Shown one piece after another: positions 24,001-35,318 of a stretch of DNA of 64,000 bases. The DNA is taken from assembly GCF_002443255.2 (NCBI RefSeq), contig NW_019211455.1:28284239-28348238 (forward strand). Direction: 5' to 3'. The position numbers and the translations under genes were made by a program. Under the pieces are notes generated by a model that searched no databases, had not been told where the DNA came from, and saw nothing but the letters and a program-made list of their open reading frames with translations. Source of the DNA: Varroa destructor. Lineage: Eukaryota; Arthropoda; Arachnida; Mesostigmata; Varroidae. Positions within the stretch are counted from its first letter, which is position 1. Each line of letters begins with the position of its first letter.

Positions 24001-26217
24001 TTCATCTGCTGCCAAGATATTGCTTACTGAACTATTTTCTATTAAGATTTGAAAAATAGCTGGGAATCCTCATCTTGTCGTTTGTTATTTAGCGGCTGCA
24101 ATTAGATAGATAGTCGTTAAATAGGAAGCATATATATGTAGAAATGATCGGTGCGGTTAATTGTGGCTGAGCTTACTGCGTACCCTCTTGCCATACAACT
24201 AAAATAATTGTAGGCTGCGTACAAGTCGTGCTCTACGTGCAAATCAGCTGCGGTTTATCTGGCTAGTTCCTAGAAAAAGGGCGCGTAGGGTTTCATGAAC
24301 CCAGCCGTGTCGCGGGGCCACATAGACACTCATAGCATATCATATATTTCTACAAGTTTTTTGATTCGGTTGCTAAGCCTATAAATGCTCGGCGTATTTA
24401 ATGTCCGGTACTATCGTTAAGCGTTGTTTCAGACTCAATAACTAGGTCTAGCGTTGAGCATGTACCCGAATTCCGATCTGGGCATCTCACCTGGTAACTA
24501 AATAGATCCCTGCTCTGCTCTCGAACAGGTTTGAGAAGACCTTCGTTTGACTGCCCGTTGGCTCGAAAAGTCAATTCGACTTTGCTTCGCCGCTCTTCTT
24601 GTTTTTCATCCCCATGAGTAACCACTCATTCGAATGCTTCTAGCTACAAAAGCGCTCCTCTCCTTGGGTTCAGGCAGGAAAAAGTTATGTAATCCATGAA
24701 AAATGAAGCCAATACTATGAACATGTAAGACAGGTATAAAGTGATGAGCATGAGGTTTCGTTCATGTCCCTACTCGTATGCAAAGGCAAATGCATCGAAG
24801 GGACAAGGGGAATTAAATCACACGAAGCTGGACAAGCGAGAGCTTCTAAGGACTAAGGTTCACCCATCATTCTTAGCTTATACGTTATGTGCCCAGCACA
24901 GGCCGGCAGTCGAAACGAGCTACGGGGAACAGCGGCGGCAGCCCAATGACCACCAACGGGATCACTGGAAAAAAAAAGATCATCTATTCCTTGTTATATA
25001 CATATCAGGATCAAAGAGCATGGCGCAGGTCGCAGCAGGTAACATCGTCAGTCCACCACGAGAGCTACATATAAAGAAAAGCTAGATATTACGGCTGCTA
25101 AAGAGGAGCGACATCGTCTCGGAGTTTGAAATCGCTCGTAAAAAAATTTGATGTAAGGAAACGATAGTGATCCAATAGAATTGGACTAGCGGTTATGGCT
25201 CATTGGATAGTGCTAAAGGATATTAATCGAAATCTGTTCCTGTCAGGTCGGCTGCTTCATTCATGTATTTTTGAGCGTGCGAAAGGCATTCATAGAGGGT
25301 GACGAGAAACTCGACTGTGATAATTAAAAAAAAATATCTGTGACAGGGTCAGAAGGTGAAACAATTGGGTATGAAAGCAGGTAAGCATAGTCGAGGGAAC
25401 GGGGTCCCATAGATTCGAACAGCGACTTTTCGATCGTACGGTCTCTCTGAGCCGATCTTTTCTATCTATTTGATGGCGATTTTAGATAAGCGTACGTGTA
25501 CATTATATGGCTGATGATACCGTATATACAATGGTCATAACTTGCTACCTCTGAATACTGAAATTCTAATTAGTTAATTGGTTGTACAGAGGTCGTGCTG
25601 GGAGCGGCTTGTCAGCGTTCTGGTTACCTTCAGAATACGGAAATTTTGTAATTTTTGAATTTCATCACGGTCTTCTACAAAATTAGAAGGTATTTCTAAA
25701 TAAGTACTATACGTTGTTTTAACGGTACCAAATAGCTTGACAATGTCATGTGGGATTTTTTTGTAATTTTGCTCTCTGAATTTTTATTCATTTTGCAATT
25801 GTTGTTAGTTTTTTAATGGTCAACGCCTTTTCTGTATAATAGGAAGAGACATGCCCTTATATCTTGTATCACGTAACACTTACAAGCACATATGCGTTTA
25901 GCAGAGAAGCTTTTAACAGGAAACATGAACAAGTAATCAGCGAATTCTATGTTTTTTTGTTTTTTGTTGAAGATGTACAACGCGAACCCGTTGGAAAATA
26001 TTTTTTAACTAATATTCCTTATATGTGCTCCAGCGCTCAAATAACCACGAGAAAAAGGAAGAAACCGGAAATATGTCTTTATAGTCCCTAGGGAAACCCA
26101 TGCGACCAACTAGTTCAATAGAAATTGGTGATTTCTGTAGTTTTTACGTTATGAGTAGCATATGTATGGCGGGAGTAAGCCGCCAGTGGGGAACGAATTC
26201 CGCGCAGTTCCCGCCAT

Positions 26218-26218
<1 letters not shown>
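21051..26218. other. Mixed stretch with no recognised gene
   Basis: 21.0-21.6 kb is somewhat GC-rich with overlapping frames (21061-21309 -, 21134-21355 +, 21271-21573 +). The rest is ordinary. A hydrophilic - strand frame at 24398-24625 and a + strand frame at 24741-25085 are unrecognised. 25541-25575 and 25621-25655 resemble each other loosely. Confidence 0.5.

Positions 26219-26295
<77 letters not shown>
26219..26295 (+). repeat. (CT)n microsatellite, about 77 bases
   Basis: Alternating CT broken once by an A at 26269. The frames crossing it read as Ser-Leu or, on the other strand, Arg-Glu repeats and are artefacts of the repeat. Confidence 0.98.
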
Positions 26296-29100
26296 GTTCT
26301 GTTGCTTTCTTCGTATTATATTGAACGCGAACAGTTTTAACCCAGCGGCTCTGGTCGAGCACCTGTTACAAGAAAGGGGTGCACACATGAGATCGTGCCG
26401 CTGATCCTGCCACCTAAAGCTCCCAGACATGAAAAGGAAAGAGAGGCTTAAATAACCGCTCTGGAGGCGGCGGTGGCGGCGGCCGCATGTAGACGCCTCC
26501 CAGACAGAACTTCGACGAAGACGATGAGCGGGTGGCATAAAAACGGAACACTAACAGACGGACGGGCGATTGGGCGAGAAGGCGTGCGCGAAACAGAGAG
26601 ACTAATAGATAGAAACTCTACATGAAAGACGGGTACAATGGTCTAGCCAACCGACTATGTTCTCTGGTCGATGTCATTTTAGTCTCGGACAGCGTAAAAC
26701 ATTGACTCGATGGTGGAGAGGAACTCAAGACGAAGAGATAAGGTTACGTTCAGAGTAAGGCCACTGCTGAAAGTAAAGAGATAAGGCAAGATTTAAAAAA
26801 GGAAGAAGCTGTTGCTGATAGGCGAAGACCGATTTTCATACTGTACATCGGTTGCATATCTTGCCTGTGTCTGCACATATCGAAACGTATCTATTAGTCT
26901 GGTTCGATAGCAGCTCTATGGCTAGGTGGCTATGTGATCTTCACGTTTTTCTAGCAGGACGTTGAAAAATACGTCAGCAATAGAATTAAATGACAAATAC
27001 GTTATTAATAAATTTCTAACAGTAGCTCTCAAGCTACCGAATATATATATATATAGCGAGTGAGTTTTTCAAAAGCAACGCAATAAGCACATAATGTAGA
27101 GAAGAAAACCTTTTTTTTGTGACAAATTTGCTATTTTTCTATACGAACTGTTAGAAATATTGTGGTTGTGGCCCTTCAAGCAGCCTTTTGCGTGGAATAT
27201 TAGAAATAATAGTTTGTTTCAGGATAATTAATGAGCAAGGTGTTAAGAATAGAATATCTAGATCCTTTCGAGTTTTATGTCCGATGCTGTCGCTAAACAC
27301 GGTTTTAGGTAGTCGAATTTTACATAAAAAAAAAAAAGTTAAGCGTTGGTCCCATATTGGCGACAGTCACAAAACGCATGATTAGACCTCACTGCCAAAG
27401 TATCGAACCATCTGCTTAGATAATATAATTATCGAGAACGAGACGTTGTATAAAACGCTGGATAAGGTCAACTAATTAAACTAATCAAGACACCGATAAA
27501 ATATCTAAAAGACAGTGGGGCAATTGAATAACTAGAAAAATTGAGTGGATTAACTGAAATTTAGTAGTGACAGAACGGAACAGCTGTAGTAATAGGACAA
27601 TTACACCAAAGTTAAAGTCAAGGTTAGACGGAGCAAGCTTGATTGGAAGGACGCCGTAGGACAATGTTAGATAGGATGTACTGCGTAAGGTGTGAATTCG
27701 AGTCTGACATGGCTGAAAAAGAACTCATTTTGAATGCTACCTTATGTTAGCAAGAGCCCGTACTGCCGATGGCGGAGTACGTCAAAAATGAGGTTTTCTT
27801 GCGTTCATCTGTGCTTTACACAGATTCATTTATTAATTTACAATACATACATATATATGTGTAGATATATATGTATGTATGTTGGTTTACATTTTTTAAT
27901 AATGTGTATTTTAATAAGTCAGCATAAAAATGTGTATATCTATAATTGCTCCCAAAAGTCAACAAGATTCATTGTTTAACGTCTTAGATACAACCGGCAA
28001 ATAAAAACTGAGTTGACCCAAGCTTATCTTCAGCCAAAAAATGAAAACGATATGAACCCAATGGGTGCAAAACAGGCGAATGACAGAAAAGGCCGGACCA
28101 ATTCTCCACCCAAATTTGCCATCGCTCATTTCAATACTGTCCGTCGTTTTGAAAAAACCGCCAGGCTTGACTTGCTTTAGTGTCTAAATAGATTCGTGGT
28201 CCTATCTCTAGGATAATTTTTTTCTGACCAGAGTCTAATTTTGACTGGGTGGTCTAAAGAGCGCTCCGATCTTCACAGATGCGTTACAGATACAGTCTAT
28301 TTAGACTACCGAAAAACTAAAATATATTGATCGATATATATAGATATAGTTTAATAATTCTCCTTAGCGTCCTGCATATCGTCAATCTCAGTGCTGTACT
28401 CCGGAAACCTCTACTGAATCTATGATGGTTGTTCGCATGAGGATTTAATCAGAAACAGCAGCGGTGGCATCATTAGCATCGTGGCTATCCGTTTGTGCCT
28501 CTAAACATGTAAAACAGTCACGTTTTAGATTTACGTAGACGTCGCGCATACCTTGATTAACGTGTGTTAGTTAATGCGTTCGAGACACTGCTTATCTCTA
28601 GTACTTTATCTCTCATTCCTTGCTTATCTCTACTGGAACTTCGAAATGCGTGAAGCTTCTAAAATATTGTCCTTTAGTAGAGGAGATGTTTAACGTACAG
28701 CGTCGGTCGTAACAACAAGATGCCAACAACGCGACGCTGGTGACAGGTAGTCCTTTATTACCATCCGCCTGATACGATGACCCGACAACTTAGCAATTTC
28801 TTTTTGCTTCTAGCCCATTAAATTTGCCCAAACTAATAATTCCGCTGACTAGAAATGGGTCAACAGAGAACGACGCAGTAAGCGTCCACAACTAGCAAGC
28901 AGTACTATACGGCTCCTCGATGGATGTGAAGTATCGGCTGCTCTATCTATCTCATTTTTCTTTTCACTTTTCTGTGAACTTCCTTTCATGTTAGTACGCT
29001 ATAAGAGTAAGCTTTCTACTGGATATCAACAGCTCTGCATACAACGCTGCTAGGGCTAGCAGTCTACCTGTCTCTTGTCTGCCTTAACGTGAGTAATAGC
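26296..29100. other. Gene-poor stretch
   Basis: Mostly AT-rich, with a TA run near 27041-27054 and an A-run near 27326-27337. No recognisable coding sequence apart from short chance frames. Confidence 0.55.
27843..27880. repeat. Perfect 16-bp inverted repeat with 6-base spacer
   Basis: Bases 27843-27858 are exactly complementary to 27865-27880, separated by GTGTAG. The arms are AT and CATA-rich, so this may simply be a (TA)/(CATA) microsatellite that expanded on both sides. Confidence 0.8.
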
Positions 29101-30330
29101 GTTTCCATTCGTTTATTTTGTTGTTGACGACTCGCTTTTAAGTCCACAGTCGTAGGGCGTAGTGATGATCTTCACACTCGTCGTCGTCCAATATCCGTCC
29201 CGTACTTCGCGGCGGTGTTCGCTGGGTTGCTTGTGTAGATTGTTAGTGTGTCTCGGGTTTCTCGGGGGTCGAGGGTTAACCCAGATTGCCGGTGGACGAT
29301 GGTGGTGGTGACGCGCTTTTCTAGCGTCATATGCAGCTCCTCCCATGCAGCCCCTCAGCAGTTGAATCCAATCCATTGCTTACGGACGACATGCCGGCTA
29401 TTCGTTGTCAGCGACGAACAAGTCGATGGTTACCGTTGTGCCCCGATGCTGTCAGTAGACCATAAGCTGGTGTCAGTGGCGGTGATGTAACTTATGGTCG
29501 GCAGGTCAGACGCCATGCGGACCGTTCCCTGTCCATAGTGTGAGCCCTGCTTCTTTTTCATCGTTGGAGTGACTGAGAGAGCGCGGAGAAGACGGTATGC
29601 GCTCGAAGACCTCGCCTTATTCGACGAACATTCGGTCGCCTCCCAAGATCTCAGGACGTCGGGAGGTCTATACTGCTATAGTCTCCAGGCTGGTTTGGTC
29701 TGGTCGTGCGCGCCACGCGTTCGCGATGCGTTGGAGAGATGCATGCCTCCGTCGCGCTGAAGAGATTCTCTCCTCAAGTGTGATTCGATGTCGGCGTGGC
29801 TGAGACACCCCGCCAAGAAAATACCGTCGCCGATCCCTGCCAATAGAGTCAACCAAATCAAAGCCAAGAGCGCCAGAATTGGTCTCAGAGAATCAGACTA
29901 GAGACAGATCGAGAAAGAACAGGGAGAGAGGAAGACAGAAGCATGCGCATAGCGAGAAGAGTACACCGCTAGCTATATGTAGCAGCTAAGCGCTTAAACG
30001 AGGTGAGGTGTATAAGGGGGGCTCGCCAACGTTAGTTATAGAATAATGTGGGATTGAAGAGCGAGGATGAGTTCAACGGACCGTTCCTCGTTTAGCCCCG
30101 CCATGTCATCTCGTGTTGGCAGAGCCAATGGGCGACAGTAGTGGCTGTGTCCGCCAATTCATCGACGACACGAGAATCAGCACTTAAGCGTGCTCATCTG
30201 ATTAATCCTGTGCGTGGAGAATAAGCAAGCAAACGACTGGCAACGCCGGCAGAGAACTTACAGCATGCGCAGTATGCCGTACTGATTGAGATCTTGATCT
30301 GATCAAGGGCAGACGACCTGGGTATTTTGG
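29101..30330. other. GC-richer block with overlapping open frames
   Basis: Frames on both strands overlap (29113-29376 -, 29248-29490 +, 29569-29760 +, 29676-29867 -), and purine-rich AGAGA runs occur at about 29890-29940. Composition is exon- or UTR-like but no product can be named. Confidence 0.4.
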
Positions 30331-33300
30331 GAGCGAAATGTTCAAAGGAGGAACATTTTGACTATGTTTCAGACAGAAAAAAGAGAGATGTGTGTTACTG
30401 TGTCATGAAATTGTTAAATTATTAGCCCTTTCAGACAATGGTCCCAGGGGGGAGTCTCTGGTTTACTTCGATAGTTCCTTATATTCTTTACGCGCACGAG
30501 CGTGGCTTGAAAATGCATATGAATACGGCGAAGCACACGACCCAAAGTACTATATCAACAAGGGACAAGCCAAAAAAATGCATTCCTATGAATAGTACCA
30601 TCTGATTAAATATCCGATTTCGATACGGTTTTTCCAAAGGCGGGCGATAAGTTTTAGCACATAATATAACCCTTTATTATAATGTCCTACTTTATTTCCG
30701 GTGGCGGATCACTGGTACTGTCGTGAGGTACATCTATCTAGTGCAATTGTCCATAAAAACGGCCGCGAATGAAAATTTATTCATCAAAGCCTATCGATCC
30801 GACTGAGTTCCTGCATTTATTTGTCTATAGGAATGGTAGTATAGCTGGTTATAAAGGCGACTCTAACAAAAAAAAAAAAACACATAAACAACAACCATCC
30901 CAATATCAGTACAATTTTGTTTCTTCAAGCAGTTACAAATGTGTATTGTACTTAACGGCCATCATTAATGTTGTTTGCTCTATTGTGTATGTATTGGCGA
31001 TAACTGCAACATTTTTTGATTAAACTAAGTAGGTAATCGGTACGGAACAAAGGCGTATTGAGAGCCACGCTTCATTATACCGGTTTCTATTTTGACAGTT
31101 ACTTTGTCGTAAATAGTCAAGGAAACAACATGGCCTGATGCATCTTTTCGAATCTATTGCTATGGTAACCATGCGTATGCGGCCATTGCTGACTTAAATC
31201 GATCTTACACATGACAAAAGGCCGTTTCATTGGTCTGGAAGCCTGATATTTTACTGGGGTCAGGTCCTTGATGATTACCAAACAGCTCAACCCAAGGACC
31301 TACCCACGTAATAGAAGTAGTCATAGGCCTTGAAACGATGAATATGTAAATGTTCATAATAAATAGAAGAAATATATGAAATATGCTGTTTGATTTATTT
31401 ATTTTCTTTTGGGAGAGTAAGTTTTATTGTTCGTTAAATAAAAAAGCAAAAGGTTTATATAGCCTTATATAAGAATATAATTGAGTTATATCTACTATCT
31501 ATCTACCTTTTATCTGCAAGCACTTTCCCCATATGTAAACCTAGTCGTGGAACTATCTTCAGCTTTTGCAACACTAACTTAAAGTGTGCTTGATACTGAC
31601 GATTTCCAGACTCATAACAAACAATCATTTTCAATAATATCATCTATTACGTTCACTATAAGATACTATACTTGTCGTAGGCGGTACAAGCATCCCTAGG
31701 TGATATCATATTTTTTAAACCTTTGGCGGTCCGTATGCTCGTACTATGCTCGACGCGCCGGCGTCGCCATAGATCGTTCGTCCATATACCTTTTCTATTA
31801 GTTGGTTGCTTTTTAGTTAATTTATTCTGTTAGATGTAACTCTTGCTGGGGCTGTTCTCTCCGCCAATGCTCCCCGCGCGCCGTCATCGTCGCATCGGTC
31901 TGCCTGCGGCGTAAGTTTGGCCTACCCGCCAGTTCTCCCGTCGCGCTGCTGAGTGACGCTCTGCAGCTCTTTTACGGGCCACTTCGATTCATGAGAGGTG
32001 ATTTCTCATCGGCTGCAGAAAGAGGTCCACACACTCTATACATCATATTCATCATCGAGCGCGTTCGATATGCCAGCAGCAGCGTGCAGTCTGCCTTAAC
32101 CCTGCTGCTGACTACATTACTTATATACATACTTACAGGCAACCCATCAAGTCGCACTGTTCGCCTGCCTCTTCCGCGGCTAACCTAACCTATTCTAACC
32201 TCTGTCTGTTTTCCTTGTTTCTCCTCGTCTTTTTCCTTTCCACTTTCTCTCTCTCTCTATGTATACATATGTGTGTGTGTGTGTGTGTGTATCTCTCTCG
32301 TCTCGTCGCGTCCCTGGGGGTGAGCACCGTTATGCATGTTTCTCTATCGGATGAGTTATTACTGATGGGAAAGGCTTTCTTCCCAGTGACCGATGCAGAC
32401 CAGTCCACTGGTCGGTCGTTCGGGTGTTGGGCCGCACGCTCGGTGTCGCCATTCGAGCCGCACAACAATGACTAGGGCAGATGGCCGCATCCTCGCCGCC
32501 GCCGCTGCTGCTGTCGATGATGACGCCAGCAGAGCAAAGCTAGACAATGGCCGTAGTAGTAGAGGTAGTAGCTGTTTTTCTGCTGTTATTTTTTTATATC
32601 GAAAAGATCGGAGGAGGCACCCGTCCATTCTCCACATTCGGTCTGCGGGCTATGATCCAAGGTCCGTGGATGGATCGGAGAAGGATATGCCTGTCCTTCT
32701 CTCGGGCTAAAGCCTAGAAGACGATCAAACGGGACGAGTCTTCGATGAATGTGTACTGTGTATACATGCATGGCTATGAAGGCCTGCAATCTATCCGCTA
32801 TGGCGCTAGCTAGCCTGTGGCTAGGGTAGTTTGAGATCGGCCGAAAAGGAATTGGCAGAGATCGCCGTCTGCTTGCTACAGTTGTGTATAATTTCATTAT
32901 CCTCCCATATGATGTAAACCCAGTTCCCCATGCGCTATACGAATGGTTAACAGCAATGTACCAGCACAGTTGGCTCGAGTAGGCATGCGCCTTGATTCCG
33001 GGCAAAATAGCATTAACGAGAGCATTTAAGGAAAGAGGCGGAACAGAAGTTCCCTCCCAGCGCCCTGACGTCAAAAAAAAAAGAGCCCGCCAAGTAGAAG
33101 ACAGAAACGTGAAAGAACGTGTGCCTTTTCTTCCTTTATCTTAGGGCTGACTTTCTCAAGAACTTACTCTAAATGAAGACGAGGACTTATTTTTAACCCA
33201 ACACAAATTTTCGTCTTAAAACATCTTTGCATCCAAGGCCAAAAGAATAACTTTACTTATAATAAAGTGGGTTAGATTACATGAAGAAAATCAGTTCATC

Positions 33301-34100
33301 CCTGTTAATTGCTAGGTTTTAGGCAGTTTGCTAGGTAATAACTATGGTATTTCTGTGACAACGCCTGCAAGGACCGATATCCTTTTTTTTTCCTAAGGGG
33401 AATATTCTTTGATCAAGGACAACGTCGTTCTTTCATATCCGATTGTGGTATACGCACATAACCGCGAGATCGAATCAAATAATTGTTGAATGGAACTTTT
33501 GCAAATAAGTAACTCCATATCGATAGTCTATGTACAAGTTGGTTTCAATAATAACAGTAGACGGACTTGTATGTCTCTCAAAAAGGACACAAATCAATGA
33601 ACGGTTCAAGCGTAGCACACATTTAATGGAAAGGGGATGGCCAGTCTGTCATGAGCGATGGGGGAGGAGCCCATCAACGCGAGCCCTCGAGTTACTGCAA
33701 AACAGGGAGAGAACGCGCCACTCTCAACCACTGCGTGGGAGTGGTCCGTAGTGGCCACGGTGAGCCTGCATAACAAGACAAAATGTGATTGATGCCGTTG
33801 GCCTTATGCAATTCAACTGCTACCCCATGCAATCCGCATGTGAGAACTGGGTGCCTGGACGACAGATTTGAGCGTTCCGTTGGACGAACAAGCCAGTCAA
33901 TGAGTGAAAACACTATTTGTCTGTCAACAAATATGCGCGTGTATACCTGACTACCTCGATCACAGTAGGCCATCCCGAAATGAGCAAGGTAGGTGGCCTT
34001 TTTCGTGCCTAAATTTGGACTACGTTTATACAGGTTCATAATGAAAACGACCTTTTTGCTGAAAACTGGTCAGCTGAAAAAAATCGAGCAGGATACATAC
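30331..34100. other. Stretch with no recognised gene, upstream of mariner A
   Basis: 30.3-31.8 kb is AT-rich. 31.8-33.1 kb is GC-richer, with CT and GT microsatellites and overlapping frames including a 162-codon - strand frame at 32586-33074 that matches nothing known. 33.1-34.1 kb is ordinary. Confidence 0.5.
32271..32290 (+). repeat. (GT)10 microsatellite
   Basis: Ten GT units, with a CT run just upstream (about 32246-32258) and TATGTATACATAT between them. Confidence 0.95.
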
Positions 34101-34113
34101 GCGACAATATATA

Positions 34114-34139
34114 TTAGGCTATTACCAATAAGTCCGGCG
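34114..34139 (+). repeat. Possible left terminal inverted repeat of mariner element A
   Basis: After a TA dinucleotide the sequence begins TTAGGC and continues to AATAAGTCCGG, resembling the consensus ends of irritans-group mariners. Position fits: the transposase frame starts about 175 bases downstream. The matching right end is poor, so this is an inference from one end plus spacing. Confidence 0.35.
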
Positions 34140-34289
34140 TACTCTGACATTGAATACCTTGTGCGCTGTACGTCGCTAGCAGACGAAATTTCGCTTGGTA
34201 AACAATACTCCAGCCTTCTGGAAATTTGTGAGTGAAAACTGGCTGGGTTCGCAGAAGCAAAAATATCCTTTAGTTTCAAAAATCAATAA

Positions 34290-35190
34290 CGCTCAGTGGT
34301 GAAATTTTTGTCCTGCGAAGGCCACAGCCTTGCGGAAATCCATCGGGCATTGCTGTACACGCTAGGCAAGAAAACCTTAGACGAACGTGCAGTACGTGAA
34401 CGGTATAGAGGTTTCAAGAACAGACATTGGAGTGGCGAAAACTGGCGAGGAAGTGATCAGATGTTAGCGCCCAAATAGCAAGAATACATTGCCGCAGCCA
34501 AAAAAGCACTTTGCTAAAGCGGAGCTCGAAAGCTAAACGCTCTATTGTTAAGGGCAAAATTGGCATTTGACGTGTAACGTGTTATAGAATTATAACTCAA
34601 GTATTGGAAATGGGAAAGTTGTTTCCATGAATTGACTCCAGACCGGAAAAACTTACCATGTGCTTCACGTGCCACTCGTGGAAATCAAATCAACAAAGTT
34701 ATGAGGCATGCCTCAATCTCTTCGGCTAGCTGAAAAGAGGCCAGGCGAGAGAATGACTTCGCCCTCGAGGGATATTGAGCTCGGTAACAGTGTCGAGTAG
34801 GTTCAAATGGAAGATGATGGTAGTGCTTGCAGAAGGTTCGAGTTCCTCGATAGACGCTCGGAGCGCTGGCATGGCATCTGAAAACACGCCGTTTATAGCA
34901 TACCACAGTTACTCTTTGGATTGAACAAAGGCGTATCCAATTCTGACTTCAAACCGCGTATTTTCCCGATCTACGTCGGTTTGACCCCGATTTGACTACG
35001 GGGCTTTCTATGTTTCAAAAAGGGCAACTGGTGGGCAAGCGTATGCTACTGTCGACTTACTTCAGGAAACCATAGATTAAGAAATCATATATGGGAACCC
35101 GAATGGTAAGTGAATGGGTGTATCGAAAATGCCAGAGCGTTGGCACTAAGGTATCCAACGTGTATGAAAGAACCATTGTTCTAGGCCAAG
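34290..35190 (+). pseudogene. Mariner transposase pseudogene A
   Basis: This is the dead transposase of element A, once the DNA-cutting and joining enzyme of the transposon. From 34290 to 34478 an open stretch reads VKFLSCEGHSLAEIHRALL, then KTLDERAVRERYRGFKNRHW, the pattern of a mariner N-terminal helix-turn-helix. At 34602-34652 YWKWESCFHELTPDRKN matches the family's RWVPHELT block. At 34959-34985 YFPDLRRFD matches YSPDLAPSD, so the third catalytic Asp is the codon at 34983-34985. Thirty-four codons earlier, in the same frame, HLKTRRL (34875-34895) stands where HDNARPH is expected; the second catalytic Asp is now Leu (34878-34880). FQKGQLVGKRM follows as in LFP..K..L.GKRF. At 35114-35146, after a frameshift, MGVSKMPERWH matches the C-terminal GI.KLPERW motif. 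The block from about 34690 to 34860, where the first Asp should lie, is not recognisable and seems shortened. Several stops and shifts make it non-functional. Confidence 0.75.
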
Positions 35191-35318
35191 TAACTCAAAA
35201 GCTACTTAATTACTCGCAACACCCTGATATTATTTTCACTGCTGTAACAAGTCGTCTTTCATCGAGAATTTAAATCGCATAAACTAAGAATAAAATATGT
35301 ACTTATATGAGTTACGAC

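Larger units (their letters stand above)
34114..35318 (+). mobile_element. Decayed mariner-family (DD34D) DNA transposon, element A
   Basis: This is a non-autonomous relic of a Tc1/mariner-superfamily cut-and-paste transposon. Mariner elements are usually about 1.2-1.3 kb with one transposase gene of about 345 codons, and this footprint is about 1.2 kb. The left boundary is placed after a TA at 34112-34113, where TTAGGC is followed within a few bases by AATAAGTCC; this resembles the ends of irritans-type mariners and lies about 175 bases before the first recognisable transposase codons, a normal 5' leader length. The right boundary is only approximate: around 35297-35318 a TACTTAT core is the best, weak match to the inverted left end. 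The interior is degraded and appears to lack part of the central catalytic region (see the transposase entry). Seen directly: the protein blocks and their spacing. Inferred: the exact ends. Confidence 0.68.

Noticed and set aside
25541..25655. Loose direct repeat of about 30 bases, 80 bases apart
   Set aside because: Too many mismatches in AT-rich sequence to separate from chance.
26149..26538. Ser-Leu and Arg-Glu repeat peptides in frames across the CT tract
   Set aside because: They are direct translations of the (CT)n microsatellite and exist in several phases and on both strands.
32586..33074. 162-codon - strand frame
   Set aside because: No family resemblance; overlapping frames on the same block suggest low stop density rather than a gene.
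33390..33410. 15-base match CCTAAGGGGAATATT shared with about 53844
   Set aside because: Exact 15-base matches are expected by chance about once or twice in a window this size, and the flanks do not align.
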